Shown: positions 1-11,339 of the stretch, piece after piece
How positions within the stretch are numbered: position 1 is the stretch's first letter
Layout: each line of letters opens with the position of its first letter
Assembly: GCF_010093535.1 (NCBI RefSeq)
Contig: NW_022985175.1
Coordinates: 1,011,808 to 1,075,807 of the forward strand
Direction of reading: 5' to 3'
Source: Lindgomyces ingoldianus
Lineage: Eukaryota; Ascomycota; Dothideomycetes; Pleosporales; Lindgomycetaceae
DNA length: 64,000 bases
Notes under the pieces: generated by a model
What the model saw: the letters and a program-made list of their open reading frames with translations, nothing else
Database searches by the model: none
Told to the model about the DNA's origin: nothing
Made by a program: the position numbers and the translations under genes

Positions 1-213
1 GGTGCTTTGGGAGATGTCGGTGTGGGTGTTAATGGGCATGCTGATTTCTTTGGTGGAGCGGGTGTAGGTGGTGTTGCGAATTCGAATGTGTTTGTGGAGT
101 GGAAGGTGAAGAAAATGGTGGAGGAGGAGGAGGCGAAGGAGATGGGCGTGGCTGATGCTGTTATGGAGAGTTATTTGGCGGGGAAGATAGAGGCACAGGA
201 AGAGGGGCTGTAA
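1..213 (+). CDS. Possible 3' end of a gene running in from the left edge
   Basis: The frame is open from base 1 (first ATG at 7) to a stop at 211-213. It gives a Gly/Val-rich stretch followed by a strongly acidic segment with a run of four glutamates. I recognise no domain. Because the frame is open at the window edge, this may be the C-terminal part of a longer gene, or a chance ORF. Confidence 0.3.
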   Translation, partial: GALGDVGVGVNGHADFFGGAGVGGVANSNVFVEWKVKKMVEEEEAKEMGVADAVMESYLAGKIEAQEEGL

Positions 214-2625
214 GTTTCTTTTGGAACGGAGAGGGGAAGGAGAACATATAAGCGTTAAGCTGACGGTGTTGGTGTAGATATTGCGCAACATGGTCCTGAG
301 AGTGTTGTGCCTAGTATAGAGGATGGGTGGAATACAATACCTCCGCGGAAGGACCTTGGGAAAGTACATTAGGAAGGAGATTTGAGGGTATTGTGTCTCA
401 CAACGGGAAAAGCTTCTTGGTAGGTAAAGAGCTTAATTATAGGCTTCTTTCCACTGGTATGCGCTTTCGATGATAGTGGACTGGCATGCTCGTGAAGATG
501 TGTATAATTCCGACGGTTATATCCTTTCCAAAATGAATCAAAATTGATCCGAGGATATAAGCGCTATACTAGAGTCCACCACAGATATCTTCGAAGCCCA
601 CCCAGCTCCTCATTCTTCCTTTAGCTCTTCAGACTCCATGCCATAAAAAGCAAAAAAAGTACTTCTCGTATCTGATTTCATCTTTCCTCTTCTTCTCCTC
701 TTCGTTTAGTGATGGGTACTAAATATTAGAAGCTTATACCTCAAATTTTTCGGGTTTTAGTTTTGGGATTTGAAGATGGGGTTCAGTGGCAATTTGCCAG
801 GTATTTCGTGGTGTCGGTGCAAAAACAGCGTTGTATATATGCCATCCAGGATATCCCGCTGCCGTCACACAATTGGTAAGATTTAAACCCTCTCGTCCGT
901 TGCAATATCCCATCGAGAATTTCTATCAATGCTTGACTGGGCAACTAAAAAGTAGATGCTACATAGCGAAAGTGACGAGAAGTGAGGAAATGTTGGGATA
1001 TCAGCTCATGGAAGTGACTCGATTGGATTTGAAACATAGTTTTACCAAATTACAACTTGGGGGATATGGCTCACTCCCACTCCGGATTGCTTCTTCCTTA
1101 GAAGATGACTGGAAACTAAAGCTGCTTTCCCACATGACTATCTGAACAGGATCTCCGAGGAGGTCACTCTCGTTACAAAGGGTGTTTCAGGGAATAGGGG
1201 CGCATAGTTTCTTCCTGGGTTGTTTCGAGTCTCGTCACTTTTCAATTATATAGTTTAGTATGAAGGCGCTCAGGTACCAACTGCAGTGGTATAGCTGTCT
1301 GCAGTGGTATACCTGTCTTGTCCTCGAAGCTAAAATTTAATATGCGGCAATTCCGATCGCCAACATGGGCGAAGTGTTGAATTGTCGAAGCGAGATGAGG
1401 AATTTCCACAGTGGGTTGAAAACTTGGAATACTGGTGTCGTTGTTTCTGGTATCGTGAAATTAGCCCAACTAGAAAATGAGAGAAAAGATTCAAGTCTCA
1501 TATAAAAAGACACGAATGCAAAGCAGCAAAGTTGCCCACAAAGCTTGTGTTTCCTATAAATAACTTGTTCTCCCTCCATATTCCATAACCTTTCTCAAGT
1601 CCACGTCCTGAATCCAGGGAGCAAACATCCGCCACGCACACACAAGTTCCCCCACCCTAACCTATTAACCAGCGATCACTCCACATCCTCATCCAAAATG
1701 TGGCTCCTCCCGAGCATGTTCGACCTCCAGGAACTCGCCATCATCATGATCATGCAATAGCTCCGCCCACCCATCCTCCGTCGCAACCTGGAATTTCTTC
1801 TCATCGGCCTCCTCGCCTTCCCGCTTTTTATCCCAAATGCTCGCGCTCCCCCACAAAACGCGCATCTACTACTTCCACCGCTGTCGACGCATGGAACTCA
1901 AATGGACGTGCTTCGCACAGGCCTTCCAGCACGGCTTCTTCCTCGCTCTGGGGTCTGACTATTCCTGCCAGAACTGCTATTATATGTGCTGGTGGTGTGA
2001 GGTGGCTGTCGTTGCCAGCGCTTGCGACTTCAGCTACTTCGTAGTGAAAGGCTTGGGGATTAAAGACTGGGCTATGAGTAATTTAGTTGGGAGGGGTCTT
2101 GTGTCCTCGGTTAGAGCTATTAGTTTAGTTGGGTGTGTCATGCAGCTTCAAGGGTGTGTGTCCTTAGGAGGAATGGAGAGAGTGAAATTAGACTACCGGT
2201 CAGAGCACAGCCGCGACCTGAATAATGTAGTGGGAGAATACAAGATGGGGAAGAAGAAGTAAAAGAAGCAGAAGGGCTTTGGTAGGATGAGTAAGTCTGA
2301 GAATTTTTCGGGTAGGCGAAGGGTGGTCGAGAGAGGGAGGCGCGGACGAGCAGACAAGGAAAGAGTTTAGCACACTGCATCTGGTTTTGTTTTGCATTAA
2401 TGATTGCATGGCTGGTAGATGCAGCGCTGATGTGCAGAAGTATCATACACTTGAAGTCTCAATTCTGCCGAACCCTTGAAAGACCACACCATTAGCAGCA
2501 TGAACCCTAAACAATCTGCAAAAGGACTGACCATCACCTAAGAACTGAAGCAACCTATCAAGTTCTGTCGACATCCTTCCGTCGTGCCAAGGCTAACGCC
2601 CGCCTGGACCAATATCAGCACTTAA
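214..2625. other. Interval without a well-supported gene
   Basis: Only weak ORFs are present. One at 786-1145 (+) could encode 119 residues with no recognisable domain. Around 1698-2262 (+) there is an ATG-led hydrophobic peptide that stops after 20 codons, and an overlapping 141-codon frame from 1837 rich in Cys, Trp and Tyr. These could be pieces of a small frame-broken gene, but nothing proves it. The DNA just upstream of 2626 is the 3' flank of RNase H1. Confidence 0.4.
1281..1316. repeat. 18-bp tandem duplication
   Basis: Two adjacent 18-bp units, each beginning CTGCAGTGGTATA, differ at a single position. It is a simple local duplication in intergenic DNA. Confidence 0.8.
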
Positions 2626-3998
2626 TTACTGTGCAGTGGCCAGCATTTGTTTAGCTTCCCTTGCGCCATTCACGGCCAGAGCATCCGCTGCCGCATTTCC
2701 GGGGGAGTTTGCGTGGCCTTTCAGCCAGGTGAATTTTGTCTGGGCTCCCGCGAGCTGTCTCTCCTCAATTCGATTGACGATGGGCTCGATGATGTCGCGG
2801 TTGTCAACGGACTTGCCGGAAGCGTTCTTCCAACCATTAACCCTCCATTTCGTGAACCACTCCGTGCAGCATTTGATCGCATAGTTGGAGTCGCTGTAGA
2901 TCAATACCTCTCTATCGATGGGCACAATGTCAACGGCACGCTGGATGGCGGTGAGTTCCGCGCGTTGATTGGTTTGACGCGTGCCGGGAAGTGGCTCGGA
3001 GACATTCCTGTAGAATTGTGAGCATAGTGCGTATTTCGAGGATAGAGGATGGCTGACCTAGGATCATTTGAGCCAAAGTACACGCCTACACCTGCAACGG
3101 CACGGGCCTTGCCGTTTCCGAGGGAGCTGCCATCGGTATAGATAATTATGGGTCCGGAGAACTCGCCAGTCGGTTGTAACTTCTGGGCACTGAGTTGAGC
3201 CTCGGTCTTGTACTCTATGTCACCATTGATAGGGTTAAATATTATTGTTCGGTCAAAGCCGTCTTCGGCGTCTGGGGGAAGCAGACCTGTACCCAGCTCA
3301 ATATCGCCGCTTATGGTAGCAGCCACTGCTGAGCCATCATTCCTCTTCTGCTTCTTTGACGGGCTGTCTCCGACCTTGCATCCTTTCCGGGCGTCGGGTG
3401 TGGACGCCTCCGACTCGACGTCGTCTCTGCTATAGGGCGTAGCGCTGAGATCGCTGTACGTAAGTCCCTTTCTAGCAGCAACAAACGCCTCGGCTTCGGC
3501 TCGAGTGGCAAAGCTCTTGTGCTTGACACCCTTCCATCCAACAATCTGTGCCTGAGCTGACGGCCAATCGGTGTAGACACCGGGCACGCGACCAGACTGG
3601 ACTGCGTAGAACTTCTGTTGCAGCGGCTTGGCGGCGGCAGGCCCGTCGTTGTTCATAAAGGCCTCTGCCTCTGAGAGTGAATTAAACTTCCTATCTAGGA
3701 GCGAATTAGCAGGAGGGGCATTTGAGGTGTGGGGCAGGGGAGACGCACGAACTGCATTCTTGAAGCCCGTGATCTGCTCAAGGGTATCCGACCAACTGTA
3801 GTATATGTCTGGCCTCCTCCCGACCTTGACGGCATAGTAGCCCGGAGCGGCTCTCTTCCGCTTCTTCTCACCAGATGAGGTAGTTGAGAGTGATTTCGCG
3901 TCCGCCATTGCTTGTACCAGCTGCAGCCAGTCTCCTCCTGCAAAGTAGAATTCAGTTCGGAGGGTTCGCCCAGCGGTATGAGTCTCGAGACGGAACAA
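2626..3998 (-). CDS. RNH1: Ribonuclease H1 with two hybrid-binding domains
   Basis: Ribonuclease H1 cleaves the RNA strand of RNA-DNA hybrids such as R-loops. Two exons (3998-3058 and 3007-2626) flank a 50-nt GT-AG intron (3008-3057), giving 440 residues. Two RHBD/viroplasmin-type domains lie at about 52-115 (GYYAVKVGRRP) and 129-173 (KFYAVQSGRVPG), followed by a charged linker and the catalytic domain at about 283-430. All catalytic positions are present: D289 in YTDGS, E331 in RAELTA, D353 in YSDSN, D422 in GNAAAD, with H412 in the flexible KGHAN loop. The join across the intron restores the family motif (NVSEPLPGTR), which supports the splice sites. A second ATG at 3908 gives a 410-residue form starting MADAK. 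The preceding 30 residues carry several Arg and could be a mitochondrial leader, as in other RNase H1 enzymes, but this is inference. Confidence 0.92.
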
Positions 3999-4386
3999 GT
4001 GTGGAGCTATCTCAATCGATTCGGGGTGCAGGTGGTTTCTAAAGGGCGGGCGTCGGGCGCGGATCTTGGCTGTGAAATGGACGTGGCCGGTGAAGCAATC
4101 GGGGTGGCTTGGTGATTGAGCTGGTCAGCGGCGCGGGCGAGCCCTGGAAGTTTTGGAGCAAGCTAGGGGAGCTTCTGAAAGAAAGCTCATCAGACACGAC
4201 GCACCGACTACGACCTTGTTGTTCCAGACGTACACGACGACACACAACAAACAGGGCGGGACTTGCTCTCATGAGACGAAGTCTCAGGTTAGGGTGCGAT
4301 GGGGACAGTAGGGCAGGGGCCTTTTATTTGGGCGGAGAAGTGAGGGGGTGTTGGGTTGGCTGTCCAGGTCTAGGTGGTGTGCGGAA

Positions 4387-4459
<73 letters not shown>

Positions 4460-4849
4460 GTGCGGAGAGAGAGAGGAGGAGCACCTGGCAGGCCCGCCTA
4501 GGGACCACCATGGCAGCAGCGCGGGCGTTGCCGTCTCTGTGAAAACTGGAGGCAGTTGGCACCAAGGGCGGATTTGTGCGATTTGGCGACTCCAGATTGT
4601 GGCCCAGGGCTCTGGATTGAGTTGCAATAGTGGGAGCTTTACGGCGAGTTCCACGTAAAACCACCAGGCCTCGGCGAAGGTCCCCCCCCCCTTCAACCTT
4701 GGAACCTCCGCCTCTGCCCGTCCCCCCTCCCCTTTGCCGTTACATGCGACTTAATGCCCCAGCGCGGGTAGGCAGCCCGAGAGTGCAGCACCTGCGGCAG
4801 TATCCCACTCCTCTCCCACTCTCTAGGTACAACTACTCCAACTTGCGCC
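3999..4849. other. Divergent promoter interval between RNH1 and the DUF202 gene, with poly-G
   Basis: The two genes point away from this interval, so it should hold both promoters. The ORFs here are shadows of the homopolymer, encoding poly-Gly or poly-Pro. Apart from the G tract I see no recognisable regulatory motif. Confidence 0.5.
4387..4457 (+). repeat. 71-nt uninterrupted poly-G tract
   Basis: By direct count, G runs without interruption from 4387 to 4457 on the + strand. It lies between the start codons of two divergent genes. Such a tract could form stacked G-quadruplexes. Its exact length is likely to be inaccurate in any assembly. Confidence 0.95.
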
Positions 4850-5375
4850 ATGTTCGAGGTAGGCTCTCCTTTGACTTCACCGCCAAGGATCATCCAGGGC
4901 TCATCCAGATGGCGGTTTAGGGACGACATGCAGCAGACCGCTATCAGCTGCGGCTTCATCGGGCGCGCAGTGTAGTGCTGACCAGCGCTGAGTTGGTGGA
5001 GATTCGCGCTGCACAGAGAACATTCGAGGGTGCATATATTCGAACCGCCATCGGGCAGTTCTCGTTCGCCCTCATAGTGTTGAAGATCTTCACCTCAGAG
5101 TTCTATTCAATAGGCGCTCTGTTTGCTGTGTATGGAGCGGGCGTGTTGTTCACCAGCCTGTTCCGGCGACAGCAAGGTTGGTAGCACGCACTTCGCTCAC
5201 CGTCACCTTTCGCTCATTCGATATAGGGAACAAGCAGTTCTTCTCCGAAGTGGGCGAAGACGGGTTGCACCGCAAGAAATTCAGGACCAGCGGCAATGTG
5301 GTATCCGTCTTGACCGCTCTCAGCATCGCTGCCTACATTTGTCTGCTGATCCTCACTCTAAGGCTCGCGACCTAA
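4850..5375 (+). CDS. DUF202 family small membrane protein
   Basis: The product is a small integral membrane protein of the DUF202 family, whose biochemical role is not established. The proposed exons are 4850-4858, 4948-5176 and 5227-5375, giving 128 residues. The second intron (5177-5226, 50 nt, GT-AG) is well supported because splicing gives a continuous family-like segment (FRRQQGNKQFF). The first intron and the 3-codon first exon are a guess: the frame needs an upstream start, and ATG 4850 with a GT at 4859 is the nearest fit. The core reads AAQRTFEGAYIRT, then TM1 about 37-52, TM2 about 56-75, a short basic loop (HRKKFRTSGN) and TM3 about 104-123. The arginine-containing entry to TM1 and the FRTSGN motif before the last helix are typical of fungal members. 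Confidence 0.75.
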
Positions 5376-6447
5376 TCCGGAAGTGCATCGCTGGAAGCTG
5401 CCCCCCGGTGGACCCTCTATTCCTCGACGTGTCTCGGCCTCACGTTTTGCTTCAAGAGAAGGTGCGGGGGGCCGCTGCGAATCTGGAAGGCGTGCAGAGA
5501 TCTTACGAGCCTCACTTTTTCAAACGATTCAAGCAGCTCGACAGGAGGGTCTGGCATCTTGGCCACCCGCCTTGTCCTTGGCCGAAGCGCTCGATGGAGG
5601 GTGTCCCATATTGCTCGCCAAGGGCTTGTCGGTAGCACTCCACTCACTCTCTGACATGGTCGGGTTTACAAAGGCAGTGAATCGCAGACTGTATGGGGTG
5701 CTTGTCAGGGCGAGCGTGCATGTGCCAGCCCTGTCTGTGTGAAGAAGCGCGGTGAGAGATGTAGAGTATGCTAGCAAGGCTAAATTTACGGATCCGTACA
5801 ATAATCTACAATCCAAACATGGGGCCTCGCCTGGGGCTATCGGCGCGGCGTGTGCGGAAGAGGGTGAATGATTGGGCGCGATCGGTGTCCGGTCGGGGGG
5901 GGGGGGGGGGGGGGGGGGGAGGGAGGGGGAAGGGGGAGGGCATGTCCGCTGGACGCTGGGTGCCAAGCTGGGAGTAACTTTCAGTGTTGACAGCGGACCT
6001 GGAATTGTGCCTTGTTGCATGCGCTCAACGATATAAAGTGGGCGGCATGTATCGCTAACATAGCGAAGATACGTCGCCTAGCCGTCCAGCGTCCGCTATA
6101 GCTGTTTGGCGGCGTGCCAGCGCGGGCGGCGGTCCGAATTCACCATTGACTGCTCGCGCCCTCAACCAGTGTGAACAGTCATTCAGCATCGCCATATTTA
6201 AGATTCACTCAGCCGGGCCAACCACTTCGGCAGCCCTGCTCCCACAACCTCACTCGAACGACGACAACGCCACACGCCGCATCCCTCGCCCGGCATCGCC
6301 CAGGCATCTACCCTCCATCGCCATCTGCTTCGCGACATCCCGCGACATCGACGTCCGACAACCGCCTGATTCTTGCGCCCGGGCCACAGTGTGCGCCTCA
6401 GCTCGGTGGCACCAACCAGGCCCGAGCTTCTAGGCGCAACCTTAATA
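5376..6447. other. Interval between DUF202 and PFKFB genes
   Basis: This holds the 3' flank of the DUF202 gene, a 25-nt poly-G tract and the presumed promoter and 5' leader of the PFKFB gene. The + strand ORFs at 5383-5742 and 6146-6433 have no recognisable content. The C/A-rich stretch after about 6220 fits a fungal 5' leader. Confidence 0.5.
5895..5919 (+). repeat. 25-nt poly-G tract
   Basis: G is uninterrupted from 5895 to 5919 and is followed by a G-rich purine stretch to about 5942. It lies 1.4 kb from the 71-nt tract, on the same strand, on the other side of the DUF202 gene. Confidence 0.95.
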
Positions 6448-8753
6448 ATGGCAGCTCTGCCGACCATCCCATCCCCATCACCACCGTCGACGACATCGCC
6501 TCGACGTCCCTCTACCTCGCAATCCCATGCGAACTCTCCTCGAAGAACTAGCCAGCACTCTAACATCGCTAAGACTGTGCTAATGAGCAAGATCCCTCTG
6601 CAAGCACCTGAACACTCACCCGGCCAGTCGAACGGAGTCGTTCCCAGGCCTAAAACATCAGCACGCAGCGAGTCACGCACCGAGCCACGCACTGAGCCAC
6701 GCACCGAGCCGATTCCCCAGTCCCAGTCCCAGTCCCAGATCCTCGCCTTCCGCAACCCAGAGCTGAAGCCTCTCCCCCTCCTGAGCAACCACAGCAGCCA
6801 TGCCCCGGCAATCTCCCAAGACGGCGTCGGCAGCGCCCTCAGCGACACCCCTGCCCCCTCTGCTCCTGCGAGCCCGCGCATGTGAGTCCCTTGCTGTGTG
6901 CATTGCTGAAGCTGAAGCTGAAGCTGGACCATGACCGCTGACTGCTTTCTAGGCCTGCCATGAGGTCCAATTCTGCTGCCTCCACCCCTCGAATGCGTCC
7001 CACGACGCTCGACATCCCCGGACTGACCAAGTCCAAAGTCTCCCCTGATGGCAAGATCGCCCAGCGCGATGTCGGCTCCAAGCTCGTCATCATCATGGTC
7101 GGCCTGCCTGCGAGAGGCAAGAGCTACATCACCAAGAAGATGACTCGCTACCTCAATTGGCTGCAGCACGATACCAAGATCTTCAACGTTGGCGAGCGGC
7201 GTCGAGTTGCCGCGAGCGGCCACGGCTATCAAATGTCTTCAAGCAGCCTGGAGAGGGGCCCTTCCGGCCTGGCGCACGCTTTGGAGCAGAAGGAGTCCAC
7301 GTTGCCTCAGATTGCGGCCAAAATCCTCATCAACGGCGAATCGGTGGATACCCTGTCGCCCCTCAACCTGCCTAGCCCCGTGCGAGAACACCACGACGCC
7401 GGGCTGGATTGCGTTGATCCTCGTCCAGCCCGAGTTGTCTCTCCCGGCCCCGCCCCTCTCACTCCGCCTCAAGAGGCCGAAAACGACAAGGCCATGGACC
7501 AGTCCGCCAGCTTCTTTGATCCGTCGAACAAGAAGGCAGCGCAGATCCGGGAACAGTGCGCCATGGAAACTTTGGACGACCTTCTCGACTACATCTTGAT
7601 TGGCAATGGCTCTGTCGGCATTTTCGATGCCACGAACAGCACCCTAGCTCGCAGGAAGCAGATCATGGAAAAGATCCGCCAACGCGCTGGGCCGGAGCTC
7701 AACGTTCTCTTTGTTGAGAGCGTCTGCCAAGACCAGACATTACTGGAGTCTAATATGCGCCTGAAACTCTCCGGACCCGATTACGATGGCAAAGATCCGG
7801 TGGCTGCCCTAACTGATTTCAAGAAACGTGTGGCCATTTACGAAAAGAACTATGTCCCTATTGGTGACTATGAGGAGGAAAATAACATGCCGTACGTCAA
7901 GATGGTCGATGTTGGCCGAAAGATGGTCTCTCACCAGGTCCGCGGCTTCCTCGCAGGACAGGCCGTGTATTACTTGCTCAACTTTAACCTGGCACCGCGC
8001 ATGATCTGGATCACTCGTCACGGTGAGTCTTTGGACAACGTCGCTGGTAAAATTGGCGGTGACTCCGATTTGAGCGAGAATGGACGTAAATACGCCAAGG
8101 CCATGACCAGGTTCATCGACTGCCAACGAAAGGAATGGGCAATCCACCAAGCCGACAAGATTGCCAATACCCACTTCCCACCCATTCCTGGCGATCACAC
8201 GCCACCCAATCCTCACTATGGCAACGAGACTGAAACCAAGAACTTCTGTGTCTGGACGTCGATGTTGAAACGGAGCGTCCAATCCGCCGAGCACTTCTGC
8301 GACGAAAATTATGATGTGAAGCAAATGCGCATGCTGGACGAGCTCAATGCCGGTATCATGGAAGGCCTCACTTACACTGAAATCAAGGAGCGGTACGAGG
8401 AAGAATTCTTCCGTCGAAGAAAGGACAAACTTGCCTACCGCTACCCCGGGCCTGGTGGAGAGGGATATCTCGACGTCATTAATCGCATCCGCCCCGTCAT
8501 TGTTGAGCTTGAGCGGATGACTGATCATTGCTTGTTGGTAACCCACCGTTCTGTGGCCCGCGTCCTCCTAGCCTACTTCCAAGGCCTGAACAGGGAGGAT
8601 GTCGCTGATTTGGATTGTCCTCTGGGCATCTTATACCAACTCGAACCAAAGCCATATGGTGTCGAGTTCAAAGCCTGGCGTTACAATCCAGATCAGGACG
8701 ACTTTGAGCACCTTCCGGATTACAAGCTGCGCCGAGCTCCTGTCATCCATTAA
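6448..8753 (+). CDS. 6-phosphofructo-2-kinase / fructose-2,6-bisphosphatase
   Basis: This enzyme makes and degrades fructose 2,6-bisphosphate, the allosteric signal that sets glycolytic against gluconeogenic flux in the cytosol. The exons are 6448-6881 and 6953-8753 around a 71-nt GT-AG intron with a CTGAC branch-like site, giving 744 residues. The N-terminal ~150 residues are Ser/Pro-rich with TEPR and Gln-Ser repeats, probably disordered. The kinase domain has Walker A GLPARGKS (195-202) and FDATNST (about 369-375). Between them is an insertion of about 100 low-complexity residues (about 230-330). The phosphatase domain keeps the catalytic His of RHGES (H501), the Glu of NAGIMEGL (E615) and the second His of THRSV (H676). 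Budding yeast Pfk26 has lost the first histidine, so this copy looks competent for both reactions. The start at 6448 was chosen because MAALPTIPSPSP begins the proline-rich region typical of fungal homologues. An in-frame upstream ATG exists at 6373. Confidence 0.93.
6676..6738 (+). repeat. Coding tandem repeats (12-bp GAGCCACGCAC units, then TCCCAG units)
   Basis: Three near-identical 12-bp units encode RTEP repeats. About four TCCCAG hexamers follow and encode alternating Gln-Ser. Both lie in the disordered N-terminus of the PFKFB gene, where length variation would be tolerated. Confidence 0.75.
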
Positions 8754-10949
8754 ATTTCTTCGCGGCATCCGTTCGTTATCGAGGCCTCGCGGGCCCGAGG
8801 GTGATGCCCCAAGGCTGGTCTCCGTTTGTCGAATTGTATTACTACTACTACTACTACTACTACTACTACCCTTAGCAAGTTGCGTACGTTCTCTTCTTAC
8901 TAAAACCTCTTAATTTTGGTATTTCCTGTTTCCCCCACAGCATCCTTGAACCATGATTCCTGCTTGTATTTTGTCTCTCATTGTCATCTTCCAACGTTCA
9001 ACAGCATTAGTCGGCGCTTTAGAGAGATTGGGCAGGGATACATGTCAACATAGCGGGCTGTGGCTTTCTTTCTACGGAGTTCGTTTTGCATCAAACAAAA
9101 AAAAATTACCGGATGCTTTTCAGAGTTGTTCGGGTATTGATTCAGATGTTTAATTCTTTTTTTTACTATGGCGTTGGCGTCATTTCATTTTTTTTTTTTC
9201 CTTCCAAGGTTGGGGGCGGTTATCTGGCCTTTATTGGCGGACGGTCAAGGGCTTGCAGGTTTCCCACTCATAGCACAAGATTTCACGGCTTTTCTCACTC
9301 ACGGCCAAGGGGGACGCGAGAATTCTTCTCATTACACACACATTTCCGTCTTTATTTTGAGACTGGGGATCCTATTTTTCTCTACCCTTCTTTCATTGCC
9401 TGGGTAGGCCTGCCTTTTACCCTATCGGTTTTGCGCTATGAGCAACGGCGCCACAATCCCTTGATTGTAACATCTCCACTCTCCTTTGGTACGCGTACAC
9501 TGGTATCTTGCTCTGTACCGGGAGATCTGCGAATTCTCCATTACTAGTTCTGGTTCCTGATTCTTACGGATATTTGTTGCTTCCTGCATTCCAACATTCC
9601 CTTCTAAGGCTTTATGGGTCGGCTTAGTGTTGAGTTTGTGAGATAGAGATTTGATTAGATTCGATTTGGGGTTTGATTTGGGGTGAGATTTTTGATTGTT
9701 GATAGAGTGTAGAGTAGAGTACAGTAGAGGTAGAAGCTATGGAAGGGAATCCGGATTCGAAGCTCTCTGCGGGAAGTTGAATTGGAATTGGCATCGGAAT
9801 GGAATGGAATGCAGATTTGGGTACAGACGACGAGTCTTGTACGCTTGCTTGACCAGCATACCGTTATTCTTGATATATGCCACGTGATTTTTGCTTTAAA
9901 GTGTATGTAAGCTCTTCGCCCTAGAGCTCTTCACTATCTTCACATTTCATCTATTCTCCTACTCTTAGACGGGCTGGGGGGAAAGGCTACGTTGGGCTCC
10001 GGCATGAAAAACAGCTTCGAGCTGGCATTCATGTTCTGATGGTCGGTCTTCCTTCTTTTTCGATACTATATAAGCAAGACGAGAATTTCGAGTCCTATCC
10101 TCATTACTCACATATTCCACTGAAACATTGGGTATAAAAAAAAAGAAAACAAAAGGAGTTCTATAGGGCTTTCTGGTCGTGTCTAGAAACTAAGCCACTC
10201 CATTGTACGTGGACGTGGCTGCGTTGTGGCACTGAAAAACCTAGCGTTATTGGCATCTCTCCTTTCTTCATATCCTGTGATTAACGTGCATAGCAATCGA
10301 AACCCAAAAATCCTGTCAGTTTTGCAACCGAAACTCATTCATGCTCGATACAAGCTCCAATTACACTTCACCAATATTTATTCTCTTTCTGTCGCTCCCC
10401 ACATCAGTAGTGTCTTCGTTACCATTGTCTCGCGAAACGGGGCAATATTACCTCTCCTAACATGCTATGCTGTACTAGTATTCTGCTCCACCAACAATGC
10501 GCGAATTAAAGCGTACAACCAGACCAACGTGGACCGAGGGTTGCAATAGCAACTATTGTAACATTACCCATCTCCAAGCCAGGGAGCATCGAAACCAAGA
10601 ACTTTCAATCCTTGTTAACAAGGGTAGCACCCATTTTACCTTCTTTTTCGAAGCCTACGGAGATGCAACATTAAGTTTGGACAGAAGATCCCGCAGTCTC
10701 ATCTTCATGGACTCCTCTCCAACCTAAAGTGATTCAGGACCCCAAAGACATGGCGGAATGCCGTATAAATTCAGCGTTTAAGGGAGAATATTTTAGCGGT
10801 TGACTTCCCGGTCGCAATCTGCATCCCACCCTCTTTTGTGTCACCAGTGACGTGGTCGGCACATACTTAAGTACGACCCTATTCCCAGCCTCGAGCCTTA
10901 GGAGCAATACCACAGATAGTTACAAGGCCAGACTCACCCCACCAACATC
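8754..10949. other. Long interval without a gene
   Basis: It begins with the PFKFB 3' flank. T-rich runs at about 9150-9205 and small ORFs with no codon bias or domain (9086-9547, 10226-10549) are all I find. The last ~200 bases are the probable promoter and leader of the small gene at 10950. Confidence 0.5.
8841..8869 (+). repeat. (ACT)n microsatellite
   Basis: About nine and a half copies of ACT lie roughly 90 bases after the PFKFB stop codon, probably in the 3' UTR. Confidence 0.9.
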
Positions 10950-11339
10950 ATGTCTACCCAAAACGAAGAGCAGACGCGCTACGAACGCATCAAAGAAAAC
11001 TGCAAGAAGATCTGGGGCGCCGACAAGGAGTTCGAATTCGACATCGAAACCGACGACTATGAACACTACCAATGCATTGTGAGGGAAGACTACGGTCTCA
11101 GATTTGGCTCACCTCTGGTGATAGCAAGTGCACGTAACGGACCCAATAAGGCTTGGGACGAGCTTGATAGGATGTTACGCCTTTGGGCTAGACAGGTGGA
11201 AAGTGGGAGGCCGATGACTAGAGAAGAGCAATTGGAGATTTTCTCAGGGCCCCATGGGGAGCATAAGAGGGTTTTGGAAGATTTTATGAATAGGAGAGAT
11301 GAGATGGACGCGTTGGCTGCAGCAGCAAAAAAGGCTTGA
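10950..11339 (+). CDS. Small hypothetical soluble protein
   Basis: A single-exon ORF of 129 residues begins with an ATG in a good context (ATC ATG TCT). The product is highly charged, mostly helical by composition and ends in an Ala/Lys-rich tail. It has no signal peptide or membrane segment. The Tyr/Asp/Glu-rich first half (TDDYEHYQCIVRED) followed by amphipathic helices looks like a real small protein rather than a chance frame, but I do not recognise the family. Confidence 0.55.
   Translation: MSTQNEEQTRYERIKENCKKIWGADKEFEFDIETDDYEHYQCIVREDYGLRFGSPLVIASARNGPNKAWDELDRMLRLWARQVESGRPMTREEQLEIFSGPHGEHKRVLEDFMNRRDEMDALAAAAKKA

Noticed and set aside
4284..4701. Several overlapping ORFs on both strands encoding poly-Gly or poly-Pro
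   Set aside because: They are translations of the 71-nt G homopolymer in every frame and show no other coding features.
6198..7232. A 344-codon ORF on the - strand over the PFKFB 5' region
   Set aside because: It is the antisense shadow of the GC-rich PFKFB exon and leader, and its product is low-complexity.
9086..9547. A 153-codon + strand ORF
   Set aside because: It has Phe runs from T tracts, no domain and overlaps another ORF in a different frame; best read as noncoding DNA.
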